A stretch of DNA of 64,000 nucleotides, from NCBI GenBank assembly GCA_963824805.1, contig CAWGQZ010000038.1, positions 4,224 to 68,223 on the forward strand. Direction: 5' to 3'. The stretch comes from DATBAT01 sp963824805. Its GTDB lineage: Bacteria; Acidobacteriota; Terriglobia; Terriglobales; Acidobacteriaceae. Of this stretch, positions 1 through 11,450 are shown one piece after another. The notes beneath the pieces were generated by a model. That model saw only the letters and a program-made list of their open reading frames with translations, did no database searches and was not told the DNA's origin. Both the position numbers and the translations under genes were made by a program. Every line of letters starts with the position of its first letter. Within the stretch, counting starts at the first letter, position 1.

Positions 1-917
1 GAGCCCTTCTTGGTCGAAGTGATGCGCTCCTGCAACTCGCCCATTTCTGTTGCGAGGTTCGGCTGGTAGCCTACGGCGGACGGCATTCGGCCTAGCAGAG
101 CCGAGACTTCCGATCCCGCCTGGGTAAAGCGGAAGATGTTGTCGATGAAGAGCAGCGTGTCCGCGCCTTCTTCGTCGCGGAAATATTCGGCAACGGTCAG
201 TCCGGTCAGCGCGACGCGAAGACGGGCGCCTGGCGGTTCGGTCATCTGTCCATAGATTAGGGCGGCTTTTGACTTTGATGGATCCCCTGGCTTGATGACA
301 CCCGACTCGCTCATTTCCAGCCATAAGTCATTGCCTTCACGGGTACGCTCGCCAACCCCGGCAAACACGGAAAATCCGCCGTGCTGCTTGGCGACGTTGT
401 TAATCAGTTCCTGAATGAAGACGGTCTTGCCAACACCCGCGCCGCCGAAGAGACCGATCTTTCCGCCTTTAAGAAAGGGCTGGACGAGGTCGACGACCTT
501 CACGCCGGTCTCGAACATCTCGGCGGTTGTGGCCTGCTCTTCAAACAGCGGAGCCGGGCGGTGAATGGGCATCGTTTTCGTATGCTGGATTGGCCCTAGC
601 TCATCCACCGGCTCACCGACCACATTCATGACTCGTCCAAGCGTACCGTGGCCCACGGGGACAGAGATGGGCCCACCCATATCAATCACCTTCATGCCGC
701 GCACCATGCCTTCGGTAGCTTCCATGGCGACGCAGCGTACGCGGCCCTCGCCCAGATGCTGCTGCACCTCGAGCACCACGTCTACGGGAGCGGGAACGGT
801 GAAGCCCTCGCTGACGACTCTGAGCGCCTGGTAGATCGGCGGCATCAAGGCTTCGGCAAATTGCACGTCAACTGCAGGACCGGTAATCTGAATAACACTT
901 CCGACATTTTCTGGCAT
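1..917 (-). CDS. atpD: ATP synthase F1 subunit beta (partial, C-terminus off the window)
   Basis: This is the catalytic beta subunit of the F1 sector, which makes ATP at the inner face of the cytoplasmic membrane. About 305 codons are present, starting at the ATG at 917 with product MPENVGSVIQITGPAVDV. The N-terminal beta-barrel is followed by the Walker A loop GGAGVGKT and the beta-specific motif GERTREGNDLW, then the DNIFRFTQAGSEVSALLGR stretch. The reading frame is still open at base 1, so the last third of the protein lies outside the window. It is the last visible gene of the atp cluster and lies 27 nt after atpG. Family assignment is unambiguous. Confidence 0.97.
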   Translation of the reverse strand, partial: MPENVGSVIQITGPAVDVQFAEALMPPIYQALRVVSEGFTVPAPVDVVLEVQQHLGEGRVRCVAMEATEGMVRGMKVIDMGGPISVPVGHGTLGRVMNVVGEPVDELGPIQHTKTMPIHRPAPLFEEQATTAEMFETGVKVVDLVQPFLKGGKIGLFGGAGVGKTVFIQELINNVAKQHGGFSVFAGVGERTREGNDLWLEMSESGVIKPGDPSKSKAALIYGQMTEPPGARLRVALTGLTVAEYFRDEEGADTLLFIDNIFRFTQAGSEVSALLGRMPSAVGYQPNLATEMGELQERITSTKKG

Positions 918-944
918 AAGAACCTCTGCGGACGGCTACTAAAA

Positions 945-1991
<1,047 letters not shown>

Positions 1992-3552
1992 GCTACTTGG
2001 CTGCTACTGCTTCCCGCTCCTGTACGAAGGTCTCTTTCGCTTCTTTGATCACCTTGGTCATCGCAGCCTTCATAGTCGTCGTCGAGAACTTTCTTGTCCA
2101 TGATCGCCCGCAGAAGATCGGGATTGGCCGTGTCAACATACTTGTAAAGCTCGGCTTCAAAGCCGCGTATCTGTTCGACCGGAAGGTCATCCAGGGCGCC
2201 GCTGGTTCCGGCGAAGATGATCAGAATTTGCTTGGAAAACGGCAAAGGCGAGAATTGTCCCTGCTTCAGGATTTCCACCAGCCGCTTGCCGCGATTTAGC
2301 TGCGCTTGCGTGGCTTTGTCGAGATCGCTGCCGAACTGCGAGAAGGCTGCCAGTTCGCGGTACTGCGCGAGCTCCAGTTTCAGGCTGCCGGCTACCTGCC
2401 GCATGGCCTTGATCTGCGCGCTGCCGCCGACCCGGCTTACGGAGATACCGACGTTCACGGCAGGACGCACGCCGCTGTTGAAGAGGTCGGTCTCAAGGAA
2501 GATCTGGCCGTCGGTAATGGAGATGACGTTGGTCGGGATGTAGGCCGAAACATCTCCCGCCTGGGTTTCAATGATCGGCAATGCGGTCAGTGAACCGCCA
2601 CCGAGTTTGTCGCTGACTTTCGACGCGCGTTCCAGCAAGCGCGAGTGAAGATAGAACACGTCGCCGGGATACGCCTCTCGACCGGGCGGCCGCCGTAACA
2701 GCAGCGAAATCTCACGGTACGACGCCGCGTGCTTGGAAAGATCATCGTAAATCACCAGCGCGTGACGGCCGGTATCGCGGAAGTGCTCGCCCATGGCACA
2801 TGCCGCGTAAGGCGCGATGTATTGCATGGGCGCCGGCTCAGACGCTGATGCGGCAACCACAATGGTGTAATCCATGGCGCCCAAGTCGGTGAGCGTCTTT
2901 ACAACCTGCGCAATAGAAGATCGTTTCTGCCCGATTGCGCAATAAATACAGACCAGATCGTTGCCCTTGTTGTTGATGATGGTGTCGAGAGCAACAGCGG
3001 TTTTGCCTGTCTGGCGGTCCCCGATGATCAGCTCGCGCTGGCCCCGGCCGATCGGAATCATGCTGTCGATGGCCTTTAGACCAGTTGCCATCGGCTCCCG
3101 CACCGGCTGGCGTTCGATAACGCCCGGGGCCAGGCGCTCCACAGGAATGAACTTGTCAGTCGCGATCGGGCCTTTGTCGTCGATGGGCTGGCCAAGAGCA
3201 TTCACCACGCGGCCCACCATGTTGTCGCCGACCGGGACGCTCATGATGCGTCCGGTGCGCTTTACTTCATCGCCTTCCTTGATCTCGACATAGTCGCCTA
3301 GCACCACGACGCCCACCTGATCTTCTTCCAGATTCATCGCAATACCCGCGACGTCATGGGGGAAGGAAAGAAGTTCTCCCGCCATGACCTTGTCGAGGCC
3401 GTGGACGCGGGCGATACCGTCGCCGAGCGCGATGACTGTGCCGACTTCGTCTACCGCAATCTTGGACTCGTAATTCTCGATCTGTTGGCGGATTAACTGC
3501 GTAATCTCGTCTGGTCTGATCTGTGCCATAAGTCGCCCTTAGCTTCTCGCTT

Positions 3553-4098
3553 CTAGCTTGCGCCGCTCACTAACTGCTCGCGAATTCTCTCCAGCTGTCC
3601 CTTGACCGATCCGTCATAGATGGTGCTACCGACACGGACTACCGCCCCGCCTAGCAACGACGCATCCAGCTCATACTTAGCGCGAATTTTTTTGCCGATC
3701 ATCTTTTCTACCTGCGACTGCAGTTCCTTCCGCGCATCCTGACTCATCACCTTGGCGCTGGTGATTTGAGCCTCAGCGAATCCCATGCGCTCGCCTAGCT
3801 CCACCTCGAACTGCTTCACAATCGGCGCGAGAAAAGAAATCCGCTGATGATCGATCAATACCGCGATAAAGTTACGCACCTCGCGCGAAATACCCTGGCG
3901 GGAAGCAATCGCGTCCAGCAAACGCCGCTTTTGCTCTCCTGGAATCGAAGGCGCTTCCCACACCTCGCGCAGATCTTTGCTGTCGGCAAAGAGAGCTGTC
4001 AGCGCCTGCGCCTCCTGCAGCACCTTGACTACATCCAGCTTACGGTCGAACACCACGTCCGCGAGTGCCCGCGAATAAATGCTAGTGACTGAGGCCAT
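3553..4098 (-). CDS. atpH: ATP synthase F1 subunit delta
   Basis: This is the delta subunit, which ties the peripheral stalk to the top of the F1 head. The chosen start at 4098 (MASVTSIYSRALADVVFD) gives 181 residues, the usual length. It lies just behind a purine-rich ribosome site (AGAGAGGA) and 2 nt beyond the atpF stop. A longer in-frame start at 4155 would add 19 residues of unconserved sequence inside atpF. The C-terminal beta region with GSTIYDGSVKGQLERIREQL is the typical delta signature. It lies between atpF and atpA in the cluster. Confidence 0.94.
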   Translation of the reverse strand: MASVTSIYSRALADVVFDRKLDVVKVLQEAQALTALFADSKDLREVWEAPSIPGEQKRRLLDAIASRQGISREVRNFIAVLIDHQRISFLAPIVKQFEVELGERMGFAEAQITSAKVMSQDARKELQSQVEKMIGKKIRAKYELDASLLGGAVVRVGSTIYDGSVKGQLERIREQLVSGAS

Positions 4099-4100
4099 GG

Positions 4101-4829
4101 CTAGTGGTCCTCTCTTGCTCCGCCGGCACTGAGCTGCCGCGCAAAGCCGCGCCATAGCGCTTCGTCCTGAGATTCGGTAACGTGGATTTGCTCGCGCGCC
4201 AGCGATACTGCCAGGTCAGCTGCGTAGCGGGTCAACTCACGCCGCGCCGCCTTGCCGGCCGCAGTAACTTCCTGCTCGGCGGATGCCATGATCTTGCGAA
4301 CTTCTTCTTCCGTGGCAGCTTTGACCCGCGCTTCCGCTTCGGACGCGTCGCGTTCCGCAGCCCGGTGCATGGCATCGATTTCGGCGCCTAGCCGGTTCAA
4401 ACGCGTATCTATTTCCGAGAGTCGCTGCTTGGCCTCTTCGCTCGCTTTTCGCGCCTCGGCCATCGCTTTCTGAATGGATTCAGTACGGCTGCGGAATACT
4501 CCCGGCAGGGTCTTCCTGGAAACCCAGAAAACTGCACCCGCGATGACGGCGAAGTTGATCCCCATGCTGAGCCAGTAGGCATTTTCCAGGCTTAAGCCTG
4601 TAAGCCGGGCTACCAAATGCACTGATGGGGATTTCCTGAACTGGGCAGCCTGGTCTTCGCCTGCCGCCTCTTTTGATTCATGGGCTACGGCAGTGTCGGA
4701 TTCGCGTTCGGCTGCGGGCTCCTGGGCAAACGTCCGGGGAATAAACAGGACTGCCAGGGCCATGAACAGGATCAGGACATAACGGCGGCTACCCCGAAGA
4801 CCGGAGCATACAAGCCTGAAATCTCTCAC
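4101..4829 (-). CDS. atpF: ATP synthase F0 subunit b, with N-terminal signal-like extension
   Basis: This is the peripheral-stalk b subunit, membrane-anchored and dimerising with b'. The 242-residue product is longer than the usual ~160. Residues ~16-36 form a signal-peptide-like hydrophobic segment ending in a plausible signal peptidase site (RTFAQ), followed by an acidic linker. The normal membrane helix then comes at ~85-105 (LSMGINFAVIAGAVFWV), followed by a long charged coiled coil (~110-230). Its start overlaps the b' gene by 4 nt (ATGA), so the two are translationally coupled. The extension is real sequence in frame with the rest; cleavage is inferred only. Confidence 0.9.
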   Translation of the reverse strand: MRDFRLVCSGLRGSRRYVLILFMALAVLFIPRTFAQEPAAERESDTAVAHESKEAAGEDQAAQFRKSPSVHLVARLTGLSLENAYWLSMGINFAVIAGAVFWVSRKTLPGVFRSRTESIQKAMAEARKASEEAKQRLSEIDTRLNRLGAEIDAMHRAAERDASEAEARVKAATEEEVRKIMASAEQEVTAAGKAARRELTRYAADLAVSLAREQIHVTESQDEALWRGFARQLSAGGAREDH

Positions 4830-5284
4830 CGGGCACCCCCGCCTACCGGCCGTAACACGGTCTCCATGAGCTCCACGGCCAGCCTCTGGCTTTCCGCCTG
4901 CAAGGCACCCTTCGAATTCTGCTCTTCTTTAGCGATGTCGGCCCGCTCCTGCTCGACCAGGGCATGGGCACGGTTGCGAGCCTCTGCGACCGCGGACGCC
5001 CTGAGTTGTGCCGCTTGTTGACGCTTCTGCTCCTGGGTCCTGAACACTGCCGTACGGGCCTCCCGCAGCCGCTGCTCATATTCTGCGGTCCGTGCTTCGG
5101 CGGCTGCCACGTCGGCCCGAGCCTTGGCCACGGCACCCTCGGTCCTTTCATGGCGTTCAGCCAGAATCCTGGAGAGCGGTTTGTGTACCAAAACTGTGTA
5201 GGCGAGGTAGGTCAGCACCAAAAAAATCACGGTGGGAACTGACCCGAGCAGTAATTCGCCTAGCTGTTTGAGCGTTTCGTCCAT
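4826..5284 (-). CDS. atpF': ATP synthase F0 subunit b' (second b-type subunit)
   Basis: This 152-residue b-like subunit has one N-terminal membrane helix (~14-34, SVPTVIFLVLTYLAYTVLV), then HKPLSRILAERHERTEGAVAKAR, typical of b subunits just after the membrane, then a continuous charged coiled coil to the end. Paired with the longer b subunit downstream, it should form a heterodimeric stator of the kind known in photosynthetic and some other bacteria. It is the first gene of the cluster here. No atpB (a) or atpE (c) lies upstream, where the next gene is an unrelated peptidase. Calling it b' rather than b is by position and length. Confidence 0.88.
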   Translation of the reverse strand: MDETLKQLGELLLGSVPTVIFLVLTYLAYTVLVHKPLSRILAERHERTEGAVAKARADVAAAEARTAEYEQRLREARTAVFRTQEQKRQQAAQLRASAVAEARNRAHALVEQERADIAKEEQNSKGALQAESQRLAVELMETVLRPVGGGAR

Positions 5285-5452
5285 GTTGGGCTGAATTGGA
5301 ATCCGAACTTAAGAAGGCGTAATAAAACGTTCAAAACTAACATTCTACGAGGTTAGTGTCAACGCAGGTCGAGGCCTTTTCGGCCCATTTTCCGCTTAAA
5401 ACCCTGATTCCCTGCCATGTTTTCCCCTAACTAGAAATAAACGAAACAATGC

Positions 5453-5480
5453 TTGACTTCTGCCCTCATGGGGCTACCAT
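5453..5480 (+). promoter_or_regulatory. sigma70-like promoter upstream of a candidate small RNA
   Basis: A -35 TTGACT (5453-5458) and -10 TACCAT (5475-5480) are separated by 16 bp in an AT-richer patch of the 369-bp gap between the atp cluster and the P1 peptidase gene. Both neighbouring genes are on the other strand, so this plus-strand promoter has no protein gene to serve. The structured segment at 5495-5569 begins right after the expected transcription start. Confidence 0.45.
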
Positions 5481-5486
5481 AAAAAT

Positions 5487-5570
5487 ATCACCTCCGATCC
5501 AATTCAGGGTCGAATGGGCCGATAGCCAAGGACAGTCACCGCTTCTTGGTTGCCGGCCCATTTAATTTCT
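5487..5570 (+). ncRNA. candidate small structured RNA ending in a terminator-like hairpin
   Basis: Two hairpins follow the promoter at 5453-5480. The first pairs 5495-5500 with 5507-5512 (6 bp, one G-T, hexaloop). The second is strong: an outer 9-bp perfect stem (5513-5521 with 5554-5562) and an inner 7-bp stem (5524-5530 with 5545-5551, one G-T), closing a 14-nt loop, then TTTAATTT. This could be an ~84-nt sRNA with its own terminator. Alternatively, read on the minus strand, it would be part of the atp leader. I could not match it to a known RNA family. The remaining sequence in this gap (5285-5452 and 5571-5653) shows nothing I can name. Confidence 0.4.
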
Positions 5571-5653
5571 AAGCGATTGAACCTGGCTCCAAGGGCCGCT
5601 CACGATTATCTCTGGAAACTTGACTCCAAAATGTTGCGTAGCATCTTTAGGAT

Positions 5654-6838
5654 TTATTTGATAACTCGGTGCCCTTTCAGTATCGCTACCGTTCTTTCAA
5701 TCGGCAGAGCCTCGACCGTGTGCCCGTTGCCGGTCATCGTCGTGGCTTTGAACATCGAGTTGTAGACGCCTTCTTCCGTGGCTTCGATCACGGCCTGAAA
5801 CAACGGCGACATCGCGTCGTTGGTCATCACTTCCAGCTTCTGGGTCGGCGCTTTGTCATTGGCATGGATTCGGACTTGCTGTGCGGTTGAGAACGCGATC
5901 GCGTAGTCTCCACTGCCGTTCGAGGCAGAACCGCCGGTTCGAGCCATGCCCAGCCACGCCCTCGCGGCCAATCGCTTCAAGTTGCGCGCATCGAGCGGAG
6001 CGTCAGTGGCAATGACCATCATGCATGAGCCGTCTGCCTTGTCTTTCACGGTTCCACCTCCAGCTCCGGCTTGCTTTAGTTCTTCGCGCAGGTAGTACTG
6101 ACCCAGCTCCTGGCCAACGGGAGCTCCGGCAATGGTCAGGACACCGCCGAAGTTAGTCTGTACCAGCACGCCGACCGTGTAGCCGCCAAGGTTGGCGGGC
6201 AGGAGGCGCGACGAGGTCCCGACGCCGCCTTTCCACGTAGGCCACCGTCCCTGTCCAGCAGCACCAACCGCTCCCTCTTCAACCGGACCGGACTTTGCGT
6301 TCTTGATCGCAGCGAGCACGTCGTCGGGCGTGATATTGCGTCCTCGAATGTTACTGAGGTATCCGTCATTGGTTTCGCCGACCACCGGGTTGATGGAAAG
6401 TACATCCTCATTGCCGGGGAGCGCCAGCACGTAGCTGATTACCGCGTCCGCCACACGCGGCACGCTGGTGGTGGAGGTCAGCAGGATCGGTGTCTCGATG
6501 TTGCCCATTTCCTCTACCTGCGTTGAGCCCGCCAGCTTTCCGAAACCATTGCCCACGAAAATTGCGCCCGGCACTTTCTCGCGAAAGAGATTGCCGGGAT
6601 GGGGCCAAACGGCAGTTACTCCGGTGCGGATGTCGTCGCCGCGAATGATGGTGGTCTGTCCGACTTCGACCCCGGCAACATCGGTAATCGCGTTGAGCTG
6701 CCCCGACGGCAGGACGCCGACCTTCAGCCCGAGGTCAGAGGCGCGAGGACGCACGTTTGGAGGTGTGTTTTGGGCGGCGGCGTAGGTGGCGACGAACAGA
6801 ACCGTGGCAACTATACAAATCCTATGGGCCATCGCCAT
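5654..6838 (-). CDS. P1 family peptidase (DmpA-like aminopeptidase), secreted
   Basis: This is a DmpA/L-aminopeptidase D-esterase type N-terminal nucleophile hydrolase of 394 residues. An N-terminal hydrophobic segment ending at AAAQN is a likely signal peptide, so the enzyme should be periplasmic or secreted. Family hallmarks are ITDVAGVEVGQTTI near residue 55, GAIFVGNGFGKLAG, and GGVGTSSRLLP near residue 210. In DmpA the precursor self-cleaves just before the nucleophilic serine, and the GTSSR segment is the likely counterpart here. The late TDAPLDARNLKRLAARA segment is also typical. Substrates are probably small peptides; the exact one cannot be told. Two ATGs two codons apart compete as the start, and neither has a clear Shine-Dalgarno. 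Confidence 0.88.
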   Translation of the reverse strand: MAMAHRICIVATVLFVATYAAAQNTPPNVRPRASDLGLKVGVLPSGQLNAITDVAGVEVGQTTIIRGDDIRTGVTAVWPHPGNLFREKVPGAIFVGNGFGKLAGSTQVEEMGNIETPILLTSTTSVPRVADAVISYVLALPGNEDVLSINPVVGETNDGYLSNIRGRNITPDDVLAAIKNAKSGPVEEGAVGAAGQGRWPTWKGGVGTSSRLLPANLGGYTVGVLVQTNFGGVLTIAGAPVGQELGQYYLREELKQAGAGGGTVKDKADGSCMMVIATDAPLDARNLKRLAARAWLGMARTGGSASNGSGDYAIAFSTAQQVRIHANDKAPTQKLEVMTNDAMSPLFQAVIEATEEGVYNSMFKATTMTGNGHTVEALPIERTVAILKGHRVIK

Positions 6839-6894
6839 AGGATACGACTAACTTGACCATGTAAGAGACGGTCGGAAGAGACGTAAGCCCGAAT

Positions 6895-9583
6895 CTATTT
6901 CTTCAACTCCGCCGGCCAGTTCGTGATCAACTGCAGCGGGGCCTGGGCTTCTTCCTGCACGCGGTTCACCAGCAGCCGCCTGCCATCGGGGCAACGTCGA
7001 AACCCCCGCCGATCCCGGGTGTTTGACTGTTGAACAAATGCTGGGGCGCGCCGACTTCGATCTCCGCCCCCTTTACAGTTACGGTGCAGGCGTAAAAATC
7101 CTGACTGATACTCTCGTAGAACACTTCTCTTGCATTTGCGCTCCACGCCGGAAAAGCGCCACTACCCGAGGAAACCTTCCATTTGCCTTTTCCCTCGGGA
7201 AAACTGGTGAGGTAAACCTCGGTCTGTCCGGATTCATCCGATGAGTAGGCGACCCATCGGCTGTCAGGCGACACTCGATAGCTGTAGATGTTGGACTGGG
7301 TGGACGGCGGCTGGACGATGGCGACGGGTTTAGGATCGCCTGTGGTCGGCACGATCCAGAGAGAGACCATTTTTTCGCCGTCCCCAAAAAGATAGGTCAA
7401 ATATTTCCCATCGGGCGACCATGCGGGATAGTGGTAGTTGTTTTGCTGAGCGATTACCGCCCTTTCAATTCCACTACCGTCGGCCGCCTTGGAGCGGATT
7501 TCGATATTGCCTCCTCCTTGCGCGATGGGGGCACTAAACATGAGTGCTTTGCCGTCAGGCGACCACGTGGGTTGTTGATTCAGCACCTGGTCGAAGGTGA
7601 CGCGCGTTTTGATCTTGCGCTCAAGATCGAGGGTGTAGATGCCACTGGCGCAGGCAAACGCGACTCGCTTGTTGTCGGGTGACAGACGCGCATCCACAAT
7701 GGTGTTTTCGTCCGGGTCGAAATCGGCGAGCGTCTTGCCCGCGCGGTCAATCCACGACAGCCGACTCTTGGCCGACGAGGCACTGCCCAACTGGTAGACA
7801 AGCAGCCCGTTCTGCGAGACCGCGAAAATGCTGCGCCAAACGCCAACATCGTCGCGAAGGTTATTGATCAGTGCGGTTGCTGGTCCCAGCAAGCGCCCCA
7901 TTTTTCGGATCGAAGGGTTGAGCAACCAGGGCTGCGTTGGCGCGGTAAAGAAGATAGCCGTTAGCGTATTGTGCCGCGGAATCCGTTGCGATTATAAAGC
8001 GGATGTCAGGGCTATCCACGGAGCCGAAATAGATTCCATTCTGCTTGGTGTCGCCACCAGAGTGGTTGGTAGCGAGGAAAATGAAGTGCTTCCCGTCCGG
8101 CAGAAACCAGGGCCAGCGATGAGTGCTGTGCCTGGTCTTATCGATCACGGTTGCGGGCGTGGGGGAACCACCTTGTGCGCTTACTTTCATCAGCCCGCTC
8201 AAATAGTCGCCCTCGAATACGATCATGTCGTTCTTACCCCAAGTGCCGCCGCGAGGATTGGGGGCGTCCGCCAGGGAGACTGCCGGACCACCGGTGGCGG
8301 GAATCTTCATCAATTTGTTACCGGAGAAGAATCCGACATAGCGGCCATCGGGGGACCAAAACGGATGCATCGCGTTCTGCGTTCCATCCAGCGGTTGCGC
8401 GATATCAGCGCTCAACGAGCGAACGAACAACAGCTTGTTCCCCTCGGAATGAGCGACGAATGCAAGCTTGTCGCCTTGCGGAGAAAGCACGGGCATGCCA
8501 CCCGCGTCGCCGGTGGTATCGAGCAAAAACTTTGCGGGCGCGGGAATTTCGGAGTGGAACGAGGGTGGCTCTCCGGAAGACTTTGCCCAACGGTATCCCG
8601 CCAATGCAGCCAGAGCGATAAAAGCAAGCGTAAGCGCAGCTAGGGAGAAGACCCATGACTTCTTAAACTGCGCAGGTGACTTGGCGGTGGTGGAATCCGC
8701 CACCCAGCGCAGGTCCATCGCTACGTCATGCGCCGACTGAAAGCGGTCTGCTGGATCTTTCACAAGGCAAGCCAGCACCACGCGCTCCAGCAGCGGCGGA
8801 GCCAGCGGTTGAGCCGCACTGATAGGCTCCGGCTCTTTTTCCAGAATTGAGGTGAATACGCTCAGTTGCGATTTCCCCTCGAAGGCGCGGCGGCCGGTGA
8901 CCATTTCGTAGAGAACACATCCGAAACTGAAGATGTCACTACGCGCGTCGGCTTCCGCTCCTTGCAGCACTTCCGGCGCAATATACTGGAACGTGCCCAC
9001 GATCGAACCCTTCTGCGTCAGTGGAGACGTGGCCGCGGTCAGCGAGGCTATGGTCATGGTCGGCATCGAAGGAGTGGAGGGGCCAACTGGCGGTCTGAGC
9101 CACCGTGATCTCCGGTTTCGCCAGTCCGAAGTCCATCAACTTGGCGCCGCCTTTGGTCAGCATGATGTTCGCCGGCTTCAGATCGCGATGGACGATGCCT
9201 TGTTGGTGCGCCTTGTCCAGGGCCAAGCCGATTTCCGTTCCGATTTTCAGGACTTGATCGAGCGGTAGCGCGCCTTTCGTGAGGCGGTCAGCGAGAGTCT
9301 GGCCTTCGAGATATTCCATGACCAGGAAGTCGGTCCCATCCTGCGCGCCAATATCGTGAAGGGTGCAGATATTCGTATGTTGAAGCGCGGAAATGGCCCT
9401 GGCTTCCCGCTCCATCCGTTGCTTCAGTTCGGGGTCAGAGGAAAGATGCGACGGCAAGACCTTAATGGCGACGGTGCGGTCGAGGCGGGTGTCCTTGGCG
9501 CGGTAAACCTCGCCCATGCCCCCAGCGCCAAGGAGAGAAACAATTTCATACGGGCCAAGTTTCGTGCCGGGGATAAGCGCCAT
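6895..9583 (-). CDS. membrane Ser/Thr protein kinase with PD40 beta-propeller (three frameshifts)
   Basis: This is one gene read in four frame segments, together about 896 codons. The kinase domain starts MALIPGTKLGPYEIVSLLG with the Gly-rich loop GAGGMGEVY, VAIKVL lysine, catalytic HRDLKPANIM and DFGLAKP. The frame then shifts at ~9080-9100, and GTFQYIAPEVLQG and the C-lobe follow. A membrane helix (~SLAALTLAFIALAALAGY) leads into TolB/PD40-type WSPDGKY repeats. The frame shifts again at ~7886-7900 and at the C4 run near 6988-6991, ending TNWPAELKK at 6895. Across each break the expected family sequence resumes one base out. The family is very common in Acidobacteria; the extracytoplasmic propeller presumably senses a ligand. 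A TATAAT box ends about 11 nt before the ATG, suggesting a very short leader. Confidence 0.85.
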
Positions 9584-9760
9584 CTTTGGCCGCAATTATA
9601 GCTTGCAAGGCGCACTCCCTCGCAGGTCGCACAGGCGACCAAATTCCGCATCGGAAGCTACCGGGCGATTTACGAACTATTTCTTACGCTTTCAAGTCAT
9701 TTCGATCCTGATGTAGTATCGCCGGTATCGCCCCCAAACATCAGCCTTTCAGGAGTGCCC

Positions 9761-11338
9761 ATGGATCGACGCAGCTTCTTGAATTTCGCCGCCGCGACAG
9801 GACTCACGGTCGGTCTGTACAAGGCCAGTGCGAATGCCTCGGTTCCTGAACACAACTGGGACAAATACGATTGGGGATCGGGACCTCCGGTTCGCGACCG
9901 GCTTTATCAGGGCCCGTTTCCACAATATGGCCCGGCGGCGGTGGTTCCCGAGAGCGATGTTTCGATGGTCACTTCGCCGTCCAAGGACATCGTCAGCAAT
10001 TACGGCATGGGGCTCATGGTCTACGCCTCCGACGACACCGGGCCACTTCGCGTGCCAGGTCAAACGACAGGAACAGACACTCGAAGATCTGATCAAGCTG
10101 CCCTTCGCGCAGAAGATCTACATCCGACCCAACTGGCGCGATGTCCAGAAACAGCCCGGCCGGCTCGACTTCCCGGAATGGTGGAAGATCACTTTCGACC
10201 TAGCCCGCCGCTACGACAAGCGCATCGGTTTCCGCGTGATGCTGGAGAATCCCGACTTCCCCGATCCGGGTATGCCGGATTTTCTTCTCAAAAAGGTTCC
10301 CTACGTGAAGCTCAAGGGTGAGTGGAAGGGCGACACCAGCGCAAATGCGTTACCGGAAAGATAACCGAGTGCCGCAGTATGATCATCCGGCCTATCAAGC
10401 TGCGTTTCGCGAATTGAATGGACTGCTGGCCGCCGAACTCAACGGCCATCCACAAGTCGAGTTCATGGACACGATGATGTACGGCTTTTGGGGTGAAGGG
10501 CATACCTGGCCGTTCGAGGGCAATCCCTTCCCCAGCCAGTTAGTCGCGGAACAAACCTGGGCGGCAATGCTCGAGTTGCAACTCGAACACTGGACCAAAA
10601 CCCCGCTGGCCACCAACACGCAGCCCGACTTCAGCAATGTCGGCAACGCCGACATGCTTGATCGTACGATGCGCAGCGGCAACTGGCTGCGTACGGACAC
10701 GATTTTCATTGAGAACACGCAGATCGAGGCGCTGAGCTATCGTCCGCCGTGGGCGGCGGCGATTTGTGAGGTGGGGTTCACCACGGGCGATCCGAAAGAA
10801 CTTCAAATCGATGAGGACGGAATTACCTACAACGAACAAATCATCACCCACGCAGCCGATGTCGGCGTGAATTATCTATCGCTCTGGAGTTGGCACACCC
10901 AGAACGCCGGCAACATCTTGAGCTACTACGAAAAGTTTCCCGGGGCCGATCGACGAGATGGCCCGCAAGATCGGCTACCGCGTTCGCCCCTCGTTTATCT
11001 GGACCTTCAAGCGGGACGGAGTTACCGGGCTGGTGATCGGACTCGCAAACGATGGAATCACGCCGGTTCCTGGAGTTCTTCGCCTGAGCGTGTTCAGTGA
11101 GGACAACAAGGTCAACGTCTCCGGCTGCATCGACGCTGGGTATCCCAAACCGACGGGCGTTCATCAAGCCATGCTGATGCTGCCTTCAGGAGTCCAATGG
11201 GAGGGACTGCGGCTGAAAGCGGAACTCGAGGTCAAGGCAGTGTGTTACCCGGTCCGTTGGGCATGCCGGCAGAAGGTCAATTCGGATGGCTCATTGACCC
11301 TGCGTCACAATTACAACCCAGATCAGCCGTTGGTGTAG
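9761..11338 (+). CDS. putative secreted glycoside-hydrolase-like protein (three frameshifts)
   Basis: The start ATG at 9761 follows AGGAG with 5-nt spacing. The product begins MDRRSFLNFAAATGLTVG, a twin-arginine-like signal (RRSFL), so it is likely exported. The frame shifts at ~10045-10062, ~10331-10350 and within the CCCGGGGCC run at 10939-10947. Joined, it is about 525 residues. Features are IRPNWRDVQKQPGRLDFPEWW in the first part (a TIM-barrel glycosidase-like aromatic region), MDTMMYGFWGEGHTWP in the middle, and a C-terminal beta domain (SFIWTFKRD, GLVIGLANDG). This resembles DUF4832/GH42-like secreted proteins, but I cannot assign a substrate or family with certainty. Confidence 0.6.
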
Positions 11339-11450
11339 AGGCACAGGACTCGTGATCCGGATTGGCAACTGAGCGCCGGATTTGAAGCTGCAGATCAAGC
11401 ACCTGCAATCGATAGTGTCCTACAATTGACCAGGTTCTGGAGCCCCAATC

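Noticed and set aside
2060..2090. Programmed frameshift in atpA
   Set aside because: No slippery heptamer or stimulatory structure is visible, and the same kind of break recurs throughout the window, which favours error.
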